The position numbers and the translations under genes were made by a program. Of a DNA stretch of 64,000 bases, positions 36,708-46,408 are shown piece by piece; positions within the stretch are counted from its first letter, which is position 1, and the number at the start of each line of letters is the position of its first letter. The notes beneath the pieces were generated by a model. It did no database searches. It saw only the letters and a program-made list of their open reading frames with translations, and was not told where the DNA came from. Source of the DNA: Pedobacter sp. Leaf194. Its GTDB lineage: Bacteria; Bacteroidota; Bacteroidia; Sphingobacteriales; Sphingobacteriaceae. The stretch lies in the NCBI RefSeq assembly GCF_001423945.1, contig NZ_LMPU01000009.1, forward strand, positions 620,416 through 684,415. The letters are read 5' to 3'.

Positions 36708-37001
36708 ATGTCCAAAAGAAAATTTGTGGAAGATATATTGAATTTATCAATAAAAACGCTAGAAAGAAAACAAGCTGACGATAAATTTGATACAAGAACA
36801 TCATCCCTTGTCATCGAAGTCGCAAGGGTTTTGGAGCATACTTATCAAGTATTTGACGATAAGGAAAAAGTTCAAAGATGGCTTTCTAAACCCAACAATG
36901 CACTTCACGGCGAAACCCCCTTATCTCTTTTTTCCACACCAACAGGAATAGGTATGGTCGAAGATGTCTTGACACGCATAGAGGAAGGTGTCTACTCATA
37001 G
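36708..37001 (+). CDS. Xre/MbcA/ParS-type antitoxin (toxin-binding part)
   Basis: 97 residues from ATG 36708. After a short helix (LSIKTLERK) the toxin-binding DUF2384 domain is complete: VARVLEHTYQVFDDKEKVQRWL, PNNALHGETPLSLFSTPTGIGMVEDVL and the family ending R-I-E-E-G-V-Y. The ATG of the toxin follows the stop directly. This start omits most of the Xre-like HTH, whose coding sequence lies upstream in the same frame without a start codon; see the 36544-36707 entry. Confidence 0.85.
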   Translation: MSKRKFVEDILNLSIKTLERKQADDKFDTRTSSLVIEVARVLEHTYQVFDDKEKVQRWLSKPNNALHGETPLSLFSTPTGIGMVEDVLTRIEEGVYS

Positions 37002-37460
37002 ATGCATGTCTACAGAATTGTAAAATCCGAAAAAAGGATTAAATACTTGTCCGGAATCGGGGCCTTCCGAGCAGGTGGACGATGGAATGATAAAGGAACT
37101 TATGTACTTTACAGCTCCGAAAACTCATCCTTGGCATTTTTGGAAAACCTTGTGCATTTTGATATGGAGGAAATTCCAGAGGATTTATATATTATGGAAA
37201 TTAGAATTACCAACGAAGATTTGATATATCTAATTCCCGACTCTGACTATCAAAAAGACTGGCTCGATACCGATAATTTAGCATGTAAAATATTAGGAGA
37301 TCAACTATTTTCCAAACATAAATTACTGGGAATTAAGGTTAAGTCGGCAGTCAATCGATCGGAGTATAATATACTTTTGGATCCTCTATTCCCCGGATAT
37401 CATGATCTTGTTAACATAATTGATGTAATTAAAATACCTGTTGACCGACGTCTAATCTAA
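37002..37460 (+). CDS. RES-domain toxin (NAD+ phosphorylase type)
   Basis: 152 residues, full length for the family. RES landmarks: VYRIVKS at the N-terminus, GGRWNDKGTYVLYSSENSSLAFLENL with the Arg and Tyr of the active site, and the late SEYNILLDPLFPGYHDL containing the conserved Ser region. RES toxins consume cellular NAD+ and are neutralised by the Xre/ParS antitoxin encoded just upstream. The toxin looks intact. Confidence 0.88.
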   Translation: MHVYRIVKSEKRIKYLSGIGAFRAGGRWNDKGTYVLYSSENSSLAFLENLVHFDMEEIPEDLYIMEIRITNEDLIYLIPDSDYQKDWLDTDNLACKILGDQLFSKHKLLGIKVKSAVNRSEYNILLDPLFPGYHDLVNIIDVIKIPVDRRLI

Positions 37461-37771
37461 ATCTATTTTATTACAGTCTACTTTATACGCAAAATAAAAA
37501 ATAATCATTAAGACCTAAATATACGGATATTTCATCCTGCGAATAAACTGGTTATCCACTGCCTTAGTTTACATATACACAACCAAAAAAAATACTTTCG
37601 GGCTAAATTCCAGGTGGAGTGATTAAATGTCTCCAAATTTGTCAACGCCACGATTAAAGCCTTATTTTAAATTCGTGCCGGTGAATACAAAATACCTTAT
37701 AGATACATTCAAGAGTTTTTATGGCTACGGCTTATCGAGGTTCATCTGTCCTTGCTAAGCATATCTTTTCT
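37461..37771. other. Intergenic stretch, 311 bases
   Basis: Lies between the convergent toxin and reductase genes. No clear terminator, repeat or small gene seen. Confidence 0.25.
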
Positions 37772-38839
37772 TTATGGAATCAATCTCGCTTCACGCAAGG
37801 CATTAAACAGACTAAAAAACGTTTCTTCTGTATCCTGATAATCCAAAAAACCAAGTTTTCTACTTTTGGACATGCTCGTCATCACTTCTATCGGCCTGCC
37901 CAAATCCAAATCCGTGTGCCAGGCTGAGGCCAAACGACCCAGATTGGCTTCTATCAGATCGTATTTGCTGGCAATTGCCGTCCATTGCACTGAATCATCA
38001 ACCATTTGAACTTCCAGTGGATTTATTTCATTGTTAAAACCAACACTTACAATCTCGAAATAATCGGCAATTTTCTTCCAAAGCCGGTTCCAACGAAATA
38101 CGTCTCCGTTTACCACGTTGTAGGCCTGATTTTTTGCTGCATCTGTGGTCGAAGCCCAAATTAAATGGGCTGCCAAAATCCTTGCATCTGTTACATCCGA
38201 TACTCCCTCCCATTGTGCTTTAGAACCAGGCCAGCTAAAGGCCCTGCCGGTTTCCTTACAGATAGTGGCGTAAGCGGCAAGTGTGGTTCCCATATTCATT
38301 GCGTTGCCAACAGCCTTGCCAATAACTGTATGTGGCCGGTGCACACTCCAGGTATAACCATCTCTTGCTGCTCCTGCGTAAAGCTCATCTTCCTGAGCGT
38401 AATAAAAATTTTCTACATTAAGCCGCGGGTGTTCCTCTCTCAATGGGGTTTCAGGAAGAAAACCTTCTTTTGCATAAGCTTCAAATGGGCCAAGATAATG
38501 TTTGAGTCCGGTTACCAAAGCTACATGTTTCACTGTTTTTTTCGCAGAGAGCACACTCAGCAGGTTTTTAACCATCAAGGCATTCACCCGCACATTTTCA
38601 CGCTCCGTATCGTTGCGCATCCAGGTTGTAATAAAAACATGGGTTGGCATAATGTCGTCAAGGCCGGCTTGTAAACTTTCGACATCGAGCAGGTCTGCCG
38701 CAACAGGTATGAGTCCGGGATTTGCCCGGTCCGGATTTCTGGACAGGCCATAGGTTTTCCACCCCTGTTCGATTAGCTTTTCTGCCAGATTTCCTCCCGT
38801 GATACCGCTTGCTCCAACAACTAATGCTATTCTTTTCAT
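37772..38839 (-). CDS. SDR oxidoreductase, PRISE (progesterone 5-beta-reductase/iridoid synthase-like) type
   Basis: 355 residues. The Rossmann start ALVVGASGITGGNLAEKL binds NADP(H), with SRNP next. VTGLKHYLGPFE carries the catalytic Lys, and NFYYAQEDEL the catalytic Tyr of the PRISE group. WSVHRPHTVIG is also characteristic. Such enzymes reduce activated C=C bonds of enals/enones; the natural substrate in Bacteroidota is unknown. Divergent from a Crp/Fnr-type regulator. Confidence 0.88.
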   Translation of the reverse strand: MKRIALVVGASGITGGNLAEKLIEQGWKTYGLSRNPDRANPGLIPVAADLLDVESLQAGLDDIMPTHVFITTWMRNDTERENVRVNALMVKNLLSVLSAKKTVKHVALVTGLKHYLGPFEAYAKEGFLPETPLREEHPRLNVENFYYAQEDELYAGAARDGYTWSVHRPHTVIGKAVGNAMNMGTTLAAYATICKETGRAFSWPGSKAQWEGVSDVTDARILAAHLIWASTTDAAKNQAYNVVNGDVFRWNRLWKKIADYFEIVSVGFNNEINPLEVQMVDDSVQWTAIASKYDLIEANLGRLASAWHTDLDLGRPIEVMTSMSKSRKLGFLDYQDTEETFFSLFNALREARLIP

Positions 38840-38860
38840 ATTATTATTATTTTATTTGTG

Positions 38861-38868
38861 CAAATTTA
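38861..38868 (-). promoter_or_regulatory. Bacteroidota -7 box for the PRISE-type reductase
   Basis: On the minus strand this reads TAAATTTG, an exact TAnnTTTG, 22 bases before the ATG. The -33 box is uncertain. Confidence 0.5.
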
Positions 38869-38969
38869 TCGCTCCGACAATTAAATACACTTGATGTATG
38901 TCAAGGGAGCAAAAAAGGTAAATTCATTTTCACTGGCAAAATGATTTACAAATTATACAGACGAAGTCC

Positions 38970-39557
38970 ATGAACGGTTTTGAGGTTTTATTTAGACACA
39001 TTGAGCAAAAAGTATCGCTTACCGATCAAGAAAGAGAAGACATCTATCGACATTTTACGCCGAAATTTTTGTTAAAAAAACAGTATCTGTTAAGCGAGAG
39101 TGAAGTTTGCAGGCACATGGCATTTGTGTGTAGTGGTTTACTGAAAACTTACCATATCGATGAAAAAGGAATCGAACACATTAGCCTGTTTGGCTGGGAA
39201 GGCTGGTGGTTATCTGATTTTAGCAGCTTTTTAACCGGCATTGCATCCGTATCCTATATTGACGCCATAGAAGATGCCAGCTTGCTGTTAATTTCCCGTG
39301 AAAACTATGAAGCGCTGACCCTCCGGGTACCCAAAATGGACAGGTATTTCAGAATTTTATATCAGAATAGTATTGTAACCAAGGAACGCAGACTTCGAAA
39401 TTCCGTTACTTATCCAGCGAGTGAAAGATATCTTGAATTCGTTGAATCAAATCAGCAGATAATCGACCGAATCCCGCAAAACTTCATCGCTTCCTATCTA
39501 GGCATAGCACCTGAAACGCTGAGTAGGATAAAACATAAAATATCAAAAAGACAATAA
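38970..39557 (+). CDS. Crp/Fnr-type regulator (cNMP-binding fold plus HTH)
   Basis: 195 residues. The beta-roll is recognisable (FLLKKQYLLSESEVCRHMAFVCSGLLKTY; HISLFGWEGWWLSD), with no cAMP-binding signature. The C-terminal HTH is IPQNFIASYLGIAPETLSRIK. It is a paralogue-like relative of the regulator at 15,587. Divergent from the PRISE-type reductase and so a likely controller of it. Confidence 0.88.
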   Translation: MNGFEVLFRHIEQKVSLTDQEREDIYRHFTPKFLLKKQYLLSESEVCRHMAFVCSGLLKTYHIDEKGIEHISLFGWEGWWLSDFSSFLTGIASVSYIDAIEDASLLLISRENYEALTLRVPKMDRYFRILYQNSIVTKERRLRNSVTYPASERYLEFVESNQQIIDRIPQNFIASYLGIAPETLSRIKHKISKRQ

Positions 39558-39990
39558 GACTACCACTTATTGAAAGCCCCAGAAATTATTTAATTAATCT
39601 TCCATCGCCATGCGATATGAATCAAACGGATTAATATCGAAAACCCTTCCAGCGTGGAGTCTATTTGCAGAATCACAAAGACGCGTTAGATCTGTCGTAA
39701 GCCAGCGCACCAGAAATAGTATGCGCTAGGATTAACTCGGGTTATGAGCGCAGCGCCCCTGGAAATATTGGAAGAAAGAGGCTTCATGCCCCTTTTCTTA
39801 GCAAAACAATCTACTGGCAGTTCTAGAATGCTTCTCAGCGTTAGAATGAAGTTTCTCTGCATTCCGCACATGAAACTTTTCAATATCATCTTGGGCCATA
39901 ATCTGATGATAATCCCGGAGAAGATGAGATGAGCTAATTTAAAACCGGTAATTTGAAAAATTTTATTTCGGGATTGCCTGAAGCGAATCT
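39558..39990. other. Intergenic stretch, 433 bases
   Basis: Two overlapping opposite frames of 62 and 67 codons show no recognisable protein. No terminator seen. Confidence 0.25.
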
Positions 39991-42690
39991 TTATTTAATG
40001 CGCCCGCTTTCATTTTCTAAAGCAGAGGTTCTTGCTCTTGGGCCTTTGGAGTTTCCAGTTGAAAATTTGTAGCTAAAACTCAGTTTCAGTTGCCTTGTTT
40101 CGAAATAGCTGTAGTTCCGAATCGTAAAATCCCCTACACTTTGAAAGGAATCAGCCTGGCTTCCTTTGAAAGTGTCACTATAGACAATTCTTAGAGTGCC
40201 ATTCTTTTGCAGGAAGCTTCGCTGAAGCCCTAGGTCTATCTGGCTGTTGGGTTCAAAAAACTGGTTCGCTCCGATGAGTCGTCTGGAATTATAAAATCCC
40301 ATGAGTTCTGCAACGAAACCTTTCGGGAGTTGAAAGGTTTGCTGAAGACTTATTCTTGCAGCATTTTGCTTGAGGTCAAGATTTCGTCCGTTGCCAAAGT
40401 TAACTTTATTACATAGCCTGAAAAGCGTTCCGTTAAAGGTGATGTCCCACCAACTTGCAGGCTTTAACGACTGAGTCAGCGTTAGTGCGAGATGCTGTTG
40501 ACTGCCCAGATTTCGTGGTATCATCACAATTTTCGATGGCCCGATGGTATCAGTTACTTCCACGCTGAAATCATTCGTATACGTGTAGCTTAAGCCCATA
40601 ATGGTACTCTTATGTACATACTGTATTACGCCCCGATGGCTAATCTGGGGTTTCAAGAATGGATTTCCCTGCCAAAAAGAGAGTTCATCCAATAAATAGA
40701 TAAAAGGATTCAGATTTTGATAGGCCGGCCGGTCTATTCTTTTAGAATAACTAAAAGATAAACTATTCGAAGGGGAGGCCGTCACGCCCGCTGAAAAGAA
40801 TGGAAAAAGATTGGTATAGTTCCGGTCAATGCGCTGCTGATTTCCCGCAATAGTAGATATCTCTTCCAGTTTACCTGTAGAGGCCGAATGTTCTACGCGC
40901 AATCCGCCTTGGAGCTGCCATTTTCCTACCTGTTTTTTATAATTAAAATATCCGCTGCTGATGTTTTCGCTGTATGAAAATCTATTTGACCGGGTGGGAT
41001 CCAGTATTTCAGCTGCCTGCTGAACTTCCAGAAACCTGGAGTCGTTTGCTGATGTTACGGCTGAATATTTTACCCCTGTCTCCAGTTTTCCTTTCCAAAG
41101 GTTAGTGGTATAGTCAAGTTTTATGGCGCCCAGATTAATATCAATCCCATTTAAAGAGCGGTATAGATTGTCACTTATTACGGTGTTGTCAATCAGCGTG
41201 TACCTGTTCGACTGAAGGTTTCCTGCCCTTTTGGTGAAAGTTCCATAGTCGGCATCAATGTTCAGGATTCTGCCCAGCGTATCTTCATATTTATAATTCG
41301 CATTTAGATTGTAACGCTGGGTTCCCTGAGCATAGTAGTCGTTTACTGCAGTCAAGGTCTGCTCCACGACCTTGGTCGAGGCAAGGCCAATATCGGTTTT
41401 AGTATCGGTTATTCCTCCGCCAAAAAGAAAATTGCCATTCAATAAAATGCCTACTGTACTTTTTTTATTGATAATAAAATCTGCACCAACCCTCGATCCG
41501 ATTTTATTTCTTTTATCGATGTCGTCTGTGAAACTGTTAAAAAATTTGCCCTCCTGAACCCGGTCTCCCCCGTATATGTAAGAATAATAACCCAAAAAAT
41601 GACTGTACGAGCCATACAGATTAAACCTGTTCTTTCTGTAATTGACAGAGAAATCCTGACTGTTTCTGAAATATACGCCATAGTTTATTCCTGTAGTCAT
41701 GCTAATGTTTAATCCGTCTACAGTAGATTTCAAAGTCCTCACATTGATAATTCCAGCCGAACCTGCCGCATCGTATTTGGCTCCAGGGCTATTGATGATT
41801 TCAATCGATCTAATGTTAGAAGACGACATTGTTTTAAGCAGTTCTGCAACTTCCCGGTTGGATAAATAAGTCATCTTCCCATCAATTAAGACAGAGGCCC
41901 CCGCTTTACCATTGAGCGAGATGGAATTATCACTGGAAACGCTAACACCTGGAGCGCGGGCTAGTAGTTCAAGTGCATTTGTGCCTTGTGCGCTGATGCT
42001 TTTAGAAACATTAAAAACAAGATTTCCATCATTCATTTCAATGACCCTTTGATTTCCATTGACCTGTACCGATTGTAGATTTTTAGATTGAGATTCAAGT
42101 CTGATCTTTCCAAAATCTTGTATCGCCAAAGGATACTTATCCGCCGGGAATTTTAAAATCAGGTCTTCATATCCCAGGGAAGTCAGCTTCAGCGTAAAAC
42201 CAGTATTTGTTTTCAAGGGATAGCCAAATTTGAAATATCCATTTTCATCCGCAATGGTTCCACTTACGAGCCTTCCGTTATTCAGAAGAGAAACTGTTAC
42301 AAATGGAACTCCATGTTCACCGGCCCTCATAACTTTGCCTGAGATGATCACTTGATTGGATTGAAATTTTTGCTGCCCCATCTCCCTGCTTCTAATCACG
42401 ATCAAGGACTGTGAAAGTGTTTGAGAAAACAGATTTTTGGAAGCAAGGACGGTATCCAGCAATTTATTGACATTTATCCTATTTGCATCTATTGATACCA
42501 ACATCGAATCTGAAAAAATCTCATTACTGTATACGATGGAGTAGCCGGTTTGAATCTGTATTTGTTTGAACAGTTCTATAACAGGCCTTCTCTCTAGCTT
42601 TAATGTGACTTGCTGCGCATTTGCCGGTAAATTCATAACGACAAATAATGCAAGCGTAATTAGTGTATGTTGATATTTTCTAGCAGTCAT
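39991..42690 (-). CDS. TonB-linked outer-membrane beta-barrel receptor with STN and carboxypeptidase-regulatory domains
   Basis: 899 residues. Signal peptide to about residue 25 (ending ANAQ). An STN/secretin-TonB N-terminal domain follows at ~27-105, as in receptors controlled by FecI/FecR, then a carboxypeptidase-regulatory-like beta-sandwich (~115-205, VIISGKVMRAGEHGVPFVTVS). The plug-like domain (~210-330) contains SVLIDGKMTYL and SIEIINSPGAKYDAAGSAGI. The barrel (~330-899) ends with aromatic strands. It belongs to the 'outer membrane beta-barrel family' type rather than SusC. 21 bases follow the paralogue upstream. Confidence 0.88.
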   Translation of the reverse strand: MTARKYQHTLITLALFVVMNLPANAQQVTLKLERRPVIELFKQIQIQTGYSIVYSNEIFSDSMLVSIDANRINVNKLLDTVLASKNLFSQTLSQSLIVIRSREMGQQKFQSNQVIISGKVMRAGEHGVPFVTVSLLNNGRLVSGTIADENGYFKFGYPLKTNTGFTLKLTSLGYEDLILKFPADKYPLAIQDFGKIRLESQSKNLQSVQVNGNQRVIEMNDGNLVFNVSKSISAQGTNALELLARAPGVSVSSDNSISLNGKAGASVLIDGKMTYLSNREVAELLKTMSSSNIRSIEIINSPGAKYDAAGSAGIINVRTLKSTVDGLNISMTTGINYGVYFRNSQDFSVNYRKNRFNLYGSYSHFLGYYSYIYGGDRVQEGKFFNSFTDDIDKRNKIGSRVGADFIINKKSTVGILLNGNFLFGGGITDTKTDIGLASTKVVEQTLTAVNDYYAQGTQRYNLNANYKYEDTLGRILNIDADYGTFTKRAGNLQSNRYTLIDNTVISDNLYRSLNGIDINLGAIKLDYTTNLWKGKLETGVKYSAVTSANDSRFLEVQQAAEILDPTRSNRFSYSENISSGYFNYKKQVGKWQLQGGLRVEHSASTGKLEEISTIAGNQQRIDRNYTNLFPFFSAGVTASPSNSLSFSYSKRIDRPAYQNLNPFIYLLDELSFWQGNPFLKPQISHRGVIQYVHKSTIMGLSYTYTNDFSVEVTDTIGPSKIVMIPRNLGSQQHLALTLTQSLKPASWWDITFNGTLFRLCNKVNFGNGRNLDLKQNAARISLQQTFQLPKGFVAELMGFYNSRRLIGANQFFEPNSQIDLGLQRSFLQKNGTLRIVYSDTFKGSQADSFQSVGDFTIRNYSYFETRQLKLSFSYKFSTGNSKGPRARTSALENESGRIK

Positions 42691-42710
42691 ATCCAGTGCG
42701 CTTAATATTA

Positions 42711-45350
42711 TTAGTTACCCATCCTTTTGTTTTCTTCCTTATTGCTTTGCTCAATGTTGTTCTGATTAAACTTGCTGCCGAGGCTGAAGTTATAACTGAA
42801 GGACAGACTGATGTTCCGGGTTTGTCGCTTTTGATAAAAATCGATTACCGTGCCGTTGTTAACCGAAAATTCCGTCTCCCGGACTGTATTGAATACATCG
42901 GAGAGATAAACTCGCAAGGTAGCTTTATCTTTAAGTATTTTTTGTGAAAGCATCAGATCAAGATAGAACATATGTCCGAGCCTGGTATTACCGGAAACCG
43001 ATGGGGATTTATACTCCGCGATGACATCCAGCGTCGGTACTTTTTTTAAACTTATGGTCTGCATAGATTTTACCGCCAAGGTAGTTTTTGTATTGCCTAT
43101 ATCATTTGCGGAAGTTGAAGCCCGGTAAAGGGAAAGGCTATAGCTGCTCTTCCAGGCATTTGAAATTTGCGGTGAGGCATTTATATTCAGCCCGTATTCC
43201 TTACCTGCTTTAAAATTAAATGATTTGTATTCGACAACGTTATTAGCAATTGTGTTTGCCAGCAAAGCAATCAGATTCGAGGTTGAAGAATAATATAAAT
43301 CAAAATTGTAATGGCTCAAAAAATTATAACCCACCTGAAAGTTATGCGAATACTGTGGCAATAAGTCAGGATTTCCGGTTAAAATCATATAGTCGTGAAC
43401 TTGCAGCCGGTAAGGGTTAAGGTCATTAAAAGATGGCCGCTGAAGCCTTCTGGAGTAGTTGAAAAAAAGCGATGAACCTTTACCCTCATTCAGCAATCTC
43501 ATCAAATATACTGAAGGAAACAGGCTCAGATATTTTCTTTTAAAAGCATCACCCGACGTAACTGAAATTCCGTTAGAAAGGGTTTGCTCAGCCCTTAGTC
43601 CGATCTTAAGACTATTTGGGCCAATCGTTTTTTCAAGCGTTGTATAGAGCATGCCCAGCTGCTCTTTATAAAGAAACTGATTACTGATTAACGCGTTATT
43701 TATCCACAGGCCTTGGTTGAAGTTTTCGCTAATGCTTTCATTGTCTCTGTGAATCGCACTGTATTTTATCCCACCTCTGAGTTCAAGTTTATTTTTCCAG
43801 TTCTTGGTATAATCAATTTGGCCGGCATAAATTCCTGTGCTGCTGGGCGTCATGGTTCTGGACTGCATACTGCTTGCCGGGGAACTGTAAGTTGTCAAAA
43901 GCTGGTTCTGCTCATCTTTAGCGTTTCTGGAATAGTCTCCAATCACCTTTAAGGAAGAACCGAGGCTGTCTAGCTTCCAGATATAGTTAACTGTGGTGCT
44001 ATTGAAGTTAATTGCCCTATCCCAATCTGCACGTGCGTAACCCGGTCTGCTCGTGATATTCCGGTAGATGATATCAGTTAAAAACAGTTGCGAAGGCTGG
44101 TTTTCTGAACCTGTATTTTGTATCGCCAGCGATTGATTTATCGAAATGTCGTAGGCCGCACTGAAACGATATTGATATCTCGAAATTTTGTTGCTGCGAA
44201 CTGTCGTATTGCTAAAGATGCTGGCATCGGGGTAGGAGAAGGTTTCTTCACCATAAGAAAAATTTGTATCATTCGTGTAGGCGCCATTAGCGGATAGATA
44301 AAGCCTTTTTATCTTGTAAGCCAGGGAACTTCCACCACTTATCAGCGACCCTTTGCCCTGTTTTTGATACCTTGCATTCAGGGATCCGTTCAGACCATCT
44401 TTTCGGGCTTTCTTAAGCACAATATAAACGATTCCTCCTGTTCCTGCGGCCTCGAATTCTGCCGGCGGGTTATATATCACTTCGATTTTACTGATGTCTT
44501 CAGACCTGAGTGACTTCAGGTATTCTACTAAATCATCCTGCGACATGCGTTGAACGATGTCGTTGATCATCACCATTACTGACTGATTTCCCTTAATCCT
44601 GATGCTGCCATCCTGGTTTACCCAAATTCCAGGGGATTTTTGTAATACCTCGAATGCTGATAACCCTTGAGCTAATGAACCGTTCTCCACATTCACGATG
44701 TACCGGTCAGTTTTTCTTTCGATGAGTGGCTTAGTATTGACCACAGTAACGGTTTGCAAGGTTTGTGCAGCTTCAGACATCACCAGGTGCTGTAATTTAG
44801 CTTTATCTGCGAGGGTAAAGGAAATTTCGAGTGACTTATAACCGACGGCGCTCACGAGTAGCCGATAACAATGTCCCGATTGAAGAGTCGCATTAAGCTG
44901 GTACTGGCCATTATCATCACTCAATGTTTTTTCAATAATATCAGCTGAGGCGAGCAAAGTTATGGATACAAAAGGAATGGCTATTCCATTTTTCTCTTTT
45001 ACTGTTCCAAAGATTGCGGGCCTTAAAACTTCACCGCTTTTGATCAGATCACCTTGATGACCAACTGCAATCAGTTTTTCGGAAATCAGATTAAAAACCA
45101 ATTTATGATCGCTAAGAACCATTCCAAGTACGCTGGAAACAGCCATGTCTTTTACCTTCAGGGACACCAGCATCGTATCTTTTACAACTTCATCACTGTA
45201 AATAAAACCATAACCGCAATGCTTTTCGATTTGTTTAAAGAGCTCTTTAATCGGTTGCTGACGTAATGTCAAGTTCAATTTTCTTTCCTGAGCTGAAATG
45301 CCGGTACCTGCTATCCATATCAGCGCAAGAAGCATTATCGCTTTTCTCAT
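42711..45350 (-). CDS. TonB-linked outer-membrane beta-barrel receptor, paralogue
   Basis: 879 residues with the same architecture as its neighbour. Signal peptide ends at ISAQ, then an STN domain (LNLTLRQQPIKELFKQIEKHCGYGF), a regulatory-like beta-sandwich (IFGTVKEKNGIAIPFVSITL), a plug-like domain (MVMINDIVQRM; SKIEVIYNPPAEFEAAGTGGI) and the barrel. Tandem duplication is likely. The start overlaps a FecR C-terminal fragment by 4 bases, so the pair was once a FecI/FecR-regulated operon. The substrate is unknown. Confidence 0.88.
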   Translation of the reverse strand: MRKAIMLLALIWIAGTGISAQERKLNLTLRQQPIKELFKQIEKHCGYGFIYSDEVVKDTMLVSLKVKDMAVSSVLGMVLSDHKLVFNLISEKLIAVGHQGDLIKSGEVLRPAIFGTVKEKNGIAIPFVSITLLASADIIEKTLSDDNGQYQLNATLQSGHCYRLLVSAVGYKSLEISFTLADKAKLQHLVMSEAAQTLQTVTVVNTKPLIERKTDRYIVNVENGSLAQGLSAFEVLQKSPGIWVNQDGSIRIKGNQSVMVMINDIVQRMSQDDLVEYLKSLRSEDISKIEVIYNPPAEFEAAGTGGIVYIVLKKARKDGLNGSLNARYQKQGKGSLISGGSSLAYKIKRLYLSANGAYTNDTNFSYGEETFSYPDASIFSNTTVRSNKISRYQYRFSAAYDISINQSLAIQNTGSENQPSQLFLTDIIYRNITSRPGYARADWDRAINFNSTTVNYIWKLDSLGSSLKVIGDYSRNAKDEQNQLLTTYSSPASSMQSRTMTPSSTGIYAGQIDYTKNWKNKLELRGGIKYSAIHRDNESISENFNQGLWINNALISNQFLYKEQLGMLYTTLEKTIGPNSLKIGLRAEQTLSNGISVTSGDAFKRKYLSLFPSVYLMRLLNEGKGSSLFFNYSRRLQRPSFNDLNPYRLQVHDYMILTGNPDLLPQYSHNFQVGYNFLSHYNFDLYYSSTSNLIALLANTIANNVVEYKSFNFKAGKEYGLNINASPQISNAWKSSYSLSLYRASTSANDIGNTKTTLAVKSMQTISLKKVPTLDVIAEYKSPSVSGNTRLGHMFYLDLMLSQKILKDKATLRVYLSDVFNTVRETEFSVNNGTVIDFYQKRQTRNISLSFSYNFSLGSKFNQNNIEQSNKEENKRMGN

Positions 45351-45736
45351 TGCTGCTCCTTAATCACAACCAACCTTTTATTGATTGTACAGTTCAGCGG
45401 GTAGGACAACTTAAGCGAAGTTATTGCCTGTTCAATGGTCTCGTTTATAAATATCCCGCTAAAGCGCTTTTCCTTTAATGCTTCGCTTTGGATATCAATT
45501 TTTACATCGTACTTTATCTCCATTTTAAGGGCCAGATCCTTAAGTTTTTCTTTTCTGAATACCAGGGTATCCGCAATCCAGTTGGTTTCGCTTAAAAGTA
45601 GAACTTGATTTACCAGTTTAAGATGCAGACTGTTTCTTTCATCATTTTGCTGTGTATTGTAAACAATTTTTTGATTGGGTCGTAATAACAAGCTGTTGTC
45701 TTTGTTTAGTCTGTCATGCATTTGATGGTAGGGCAA
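45347..45736 (-). pseudogene. FecR anti-sigma factor, C-terminal (DUF4974) fragment
   Basis: 129 codons encoding only the end of a FecR protein: LLLRPNQKIVYN from the last FecR strands, then the DUF4974 domain (DTLVFRKEKLKDLALKMEIKYDVKIDI; RFSGIFINETIEQAITSLKLSY). Full FecR proteins are over 300 residues and carry a membrane span and an N-terminal sigma-binding domain, both absent. A stop lies just upstream of the TTG start, where homology ends. The opposite strand immediately continues with another truncated gene. Confidence 0.8.
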
Positions 45737-46173
45737 ACCGATATCTCATAAAACCAATCAAATTAGCCACGTTTACACAGACTGTCATCTCTGTGATCGA
45801 AAATGAACTTGATAAATGTTCACATCCTGGAAGCGACATTGCTTTTTTCAAAACAGGTGAAAGGGGTAAACTCAGCAGGGTTAATAAGCAGGAAATATTA
45901 TACTTTGAAAGCGCCAGAAATTATGTGAATATGGTTACCAGTGAAAAAGGAACGCTGGTATATCTAACCTTAAAGGAAATTGAAAAAATATTTAGGAAAG
46001 ATCTTTTTTGCAGAGTTCACCGCTCACACGTTATTAACGTCACAAAAATTCAGAAAATAGTTGGTAATACAATAAACCTTGGCGAAGGCGTACAGGTACA
46101 GATGGGAAATGCGTACAAAGCAGAACTATTGAAGTTTTTAGAAGATAGAACATTTCTAACCGGCCGGATTTAG
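45652..46173 (+). pseudogene. LytTR response regulator lacking most of its receiver domain
   Basis: The first ~24 codons are antisense to the FecR fragment. Homology starts near 45,730 with NRYLIKPIKLATFTQTV, the last helix of a receiver domain with its conserved Lys-Pro. It is followed by a full LytTR DNA-binding domain (GKLSRVNKQEILYFESARNYVNM; LKEIEKIFRKDLFCRVHRSHVINVTKI). The phospho-acceptor Asp and the native start are missing. The DNA-binding half could still be made. It sits upstream of a LytS-type kinase, its natural partner. Confidence 0.8.
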
Positions 46174-46203
46174 AAGGTCATAATCTAATGAGCACCGGTA
46201 CTG

Positions 46204-46401
46204 GTGACAGTAATGGTAAGACTACTTGTGGTCGGATCAGTACTTGTGGGATTTCGGTCTTTGACTGCTCTGAAGATAAAAACTGTTTTTTTCTTCAGCT
46301 TCGTGTATTGGTTTTGCATAATAATTACAATTAAACTAGCATGGTTTACAAGCGCGAAAGTACGGATTAAAAAAGAATTCCACTTAAGGGACGAAAGATA
46401 A
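46204..46401 (+). CDS. Possible small membrane protein
   Basis: 65 residues with hydrophobic segments (RLLVVGSVLVGF; VFFFSFVYWFCIIITIKLAWF) and a basic tail, located between the LytTR fragment and the kinase, in the same direction, ending 7 bases before the kinase ATG. Not recognised; position is the main support. Confidence 0.3.
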   Translation: MTVMVRLLVVGSVLVGFRSLTALKIKTVFFFSFVYWFCIIITIKLAWFTSAKVRIKKEFHLRDER

Positions 46402-46408
46402 AAATTAT

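Noticed and set aside
39686..39932. Overlapping opposite frames of 67 and 62 codons
   Set aside because: Neither has recognisable features and they occupy the same bases on opposite strands.
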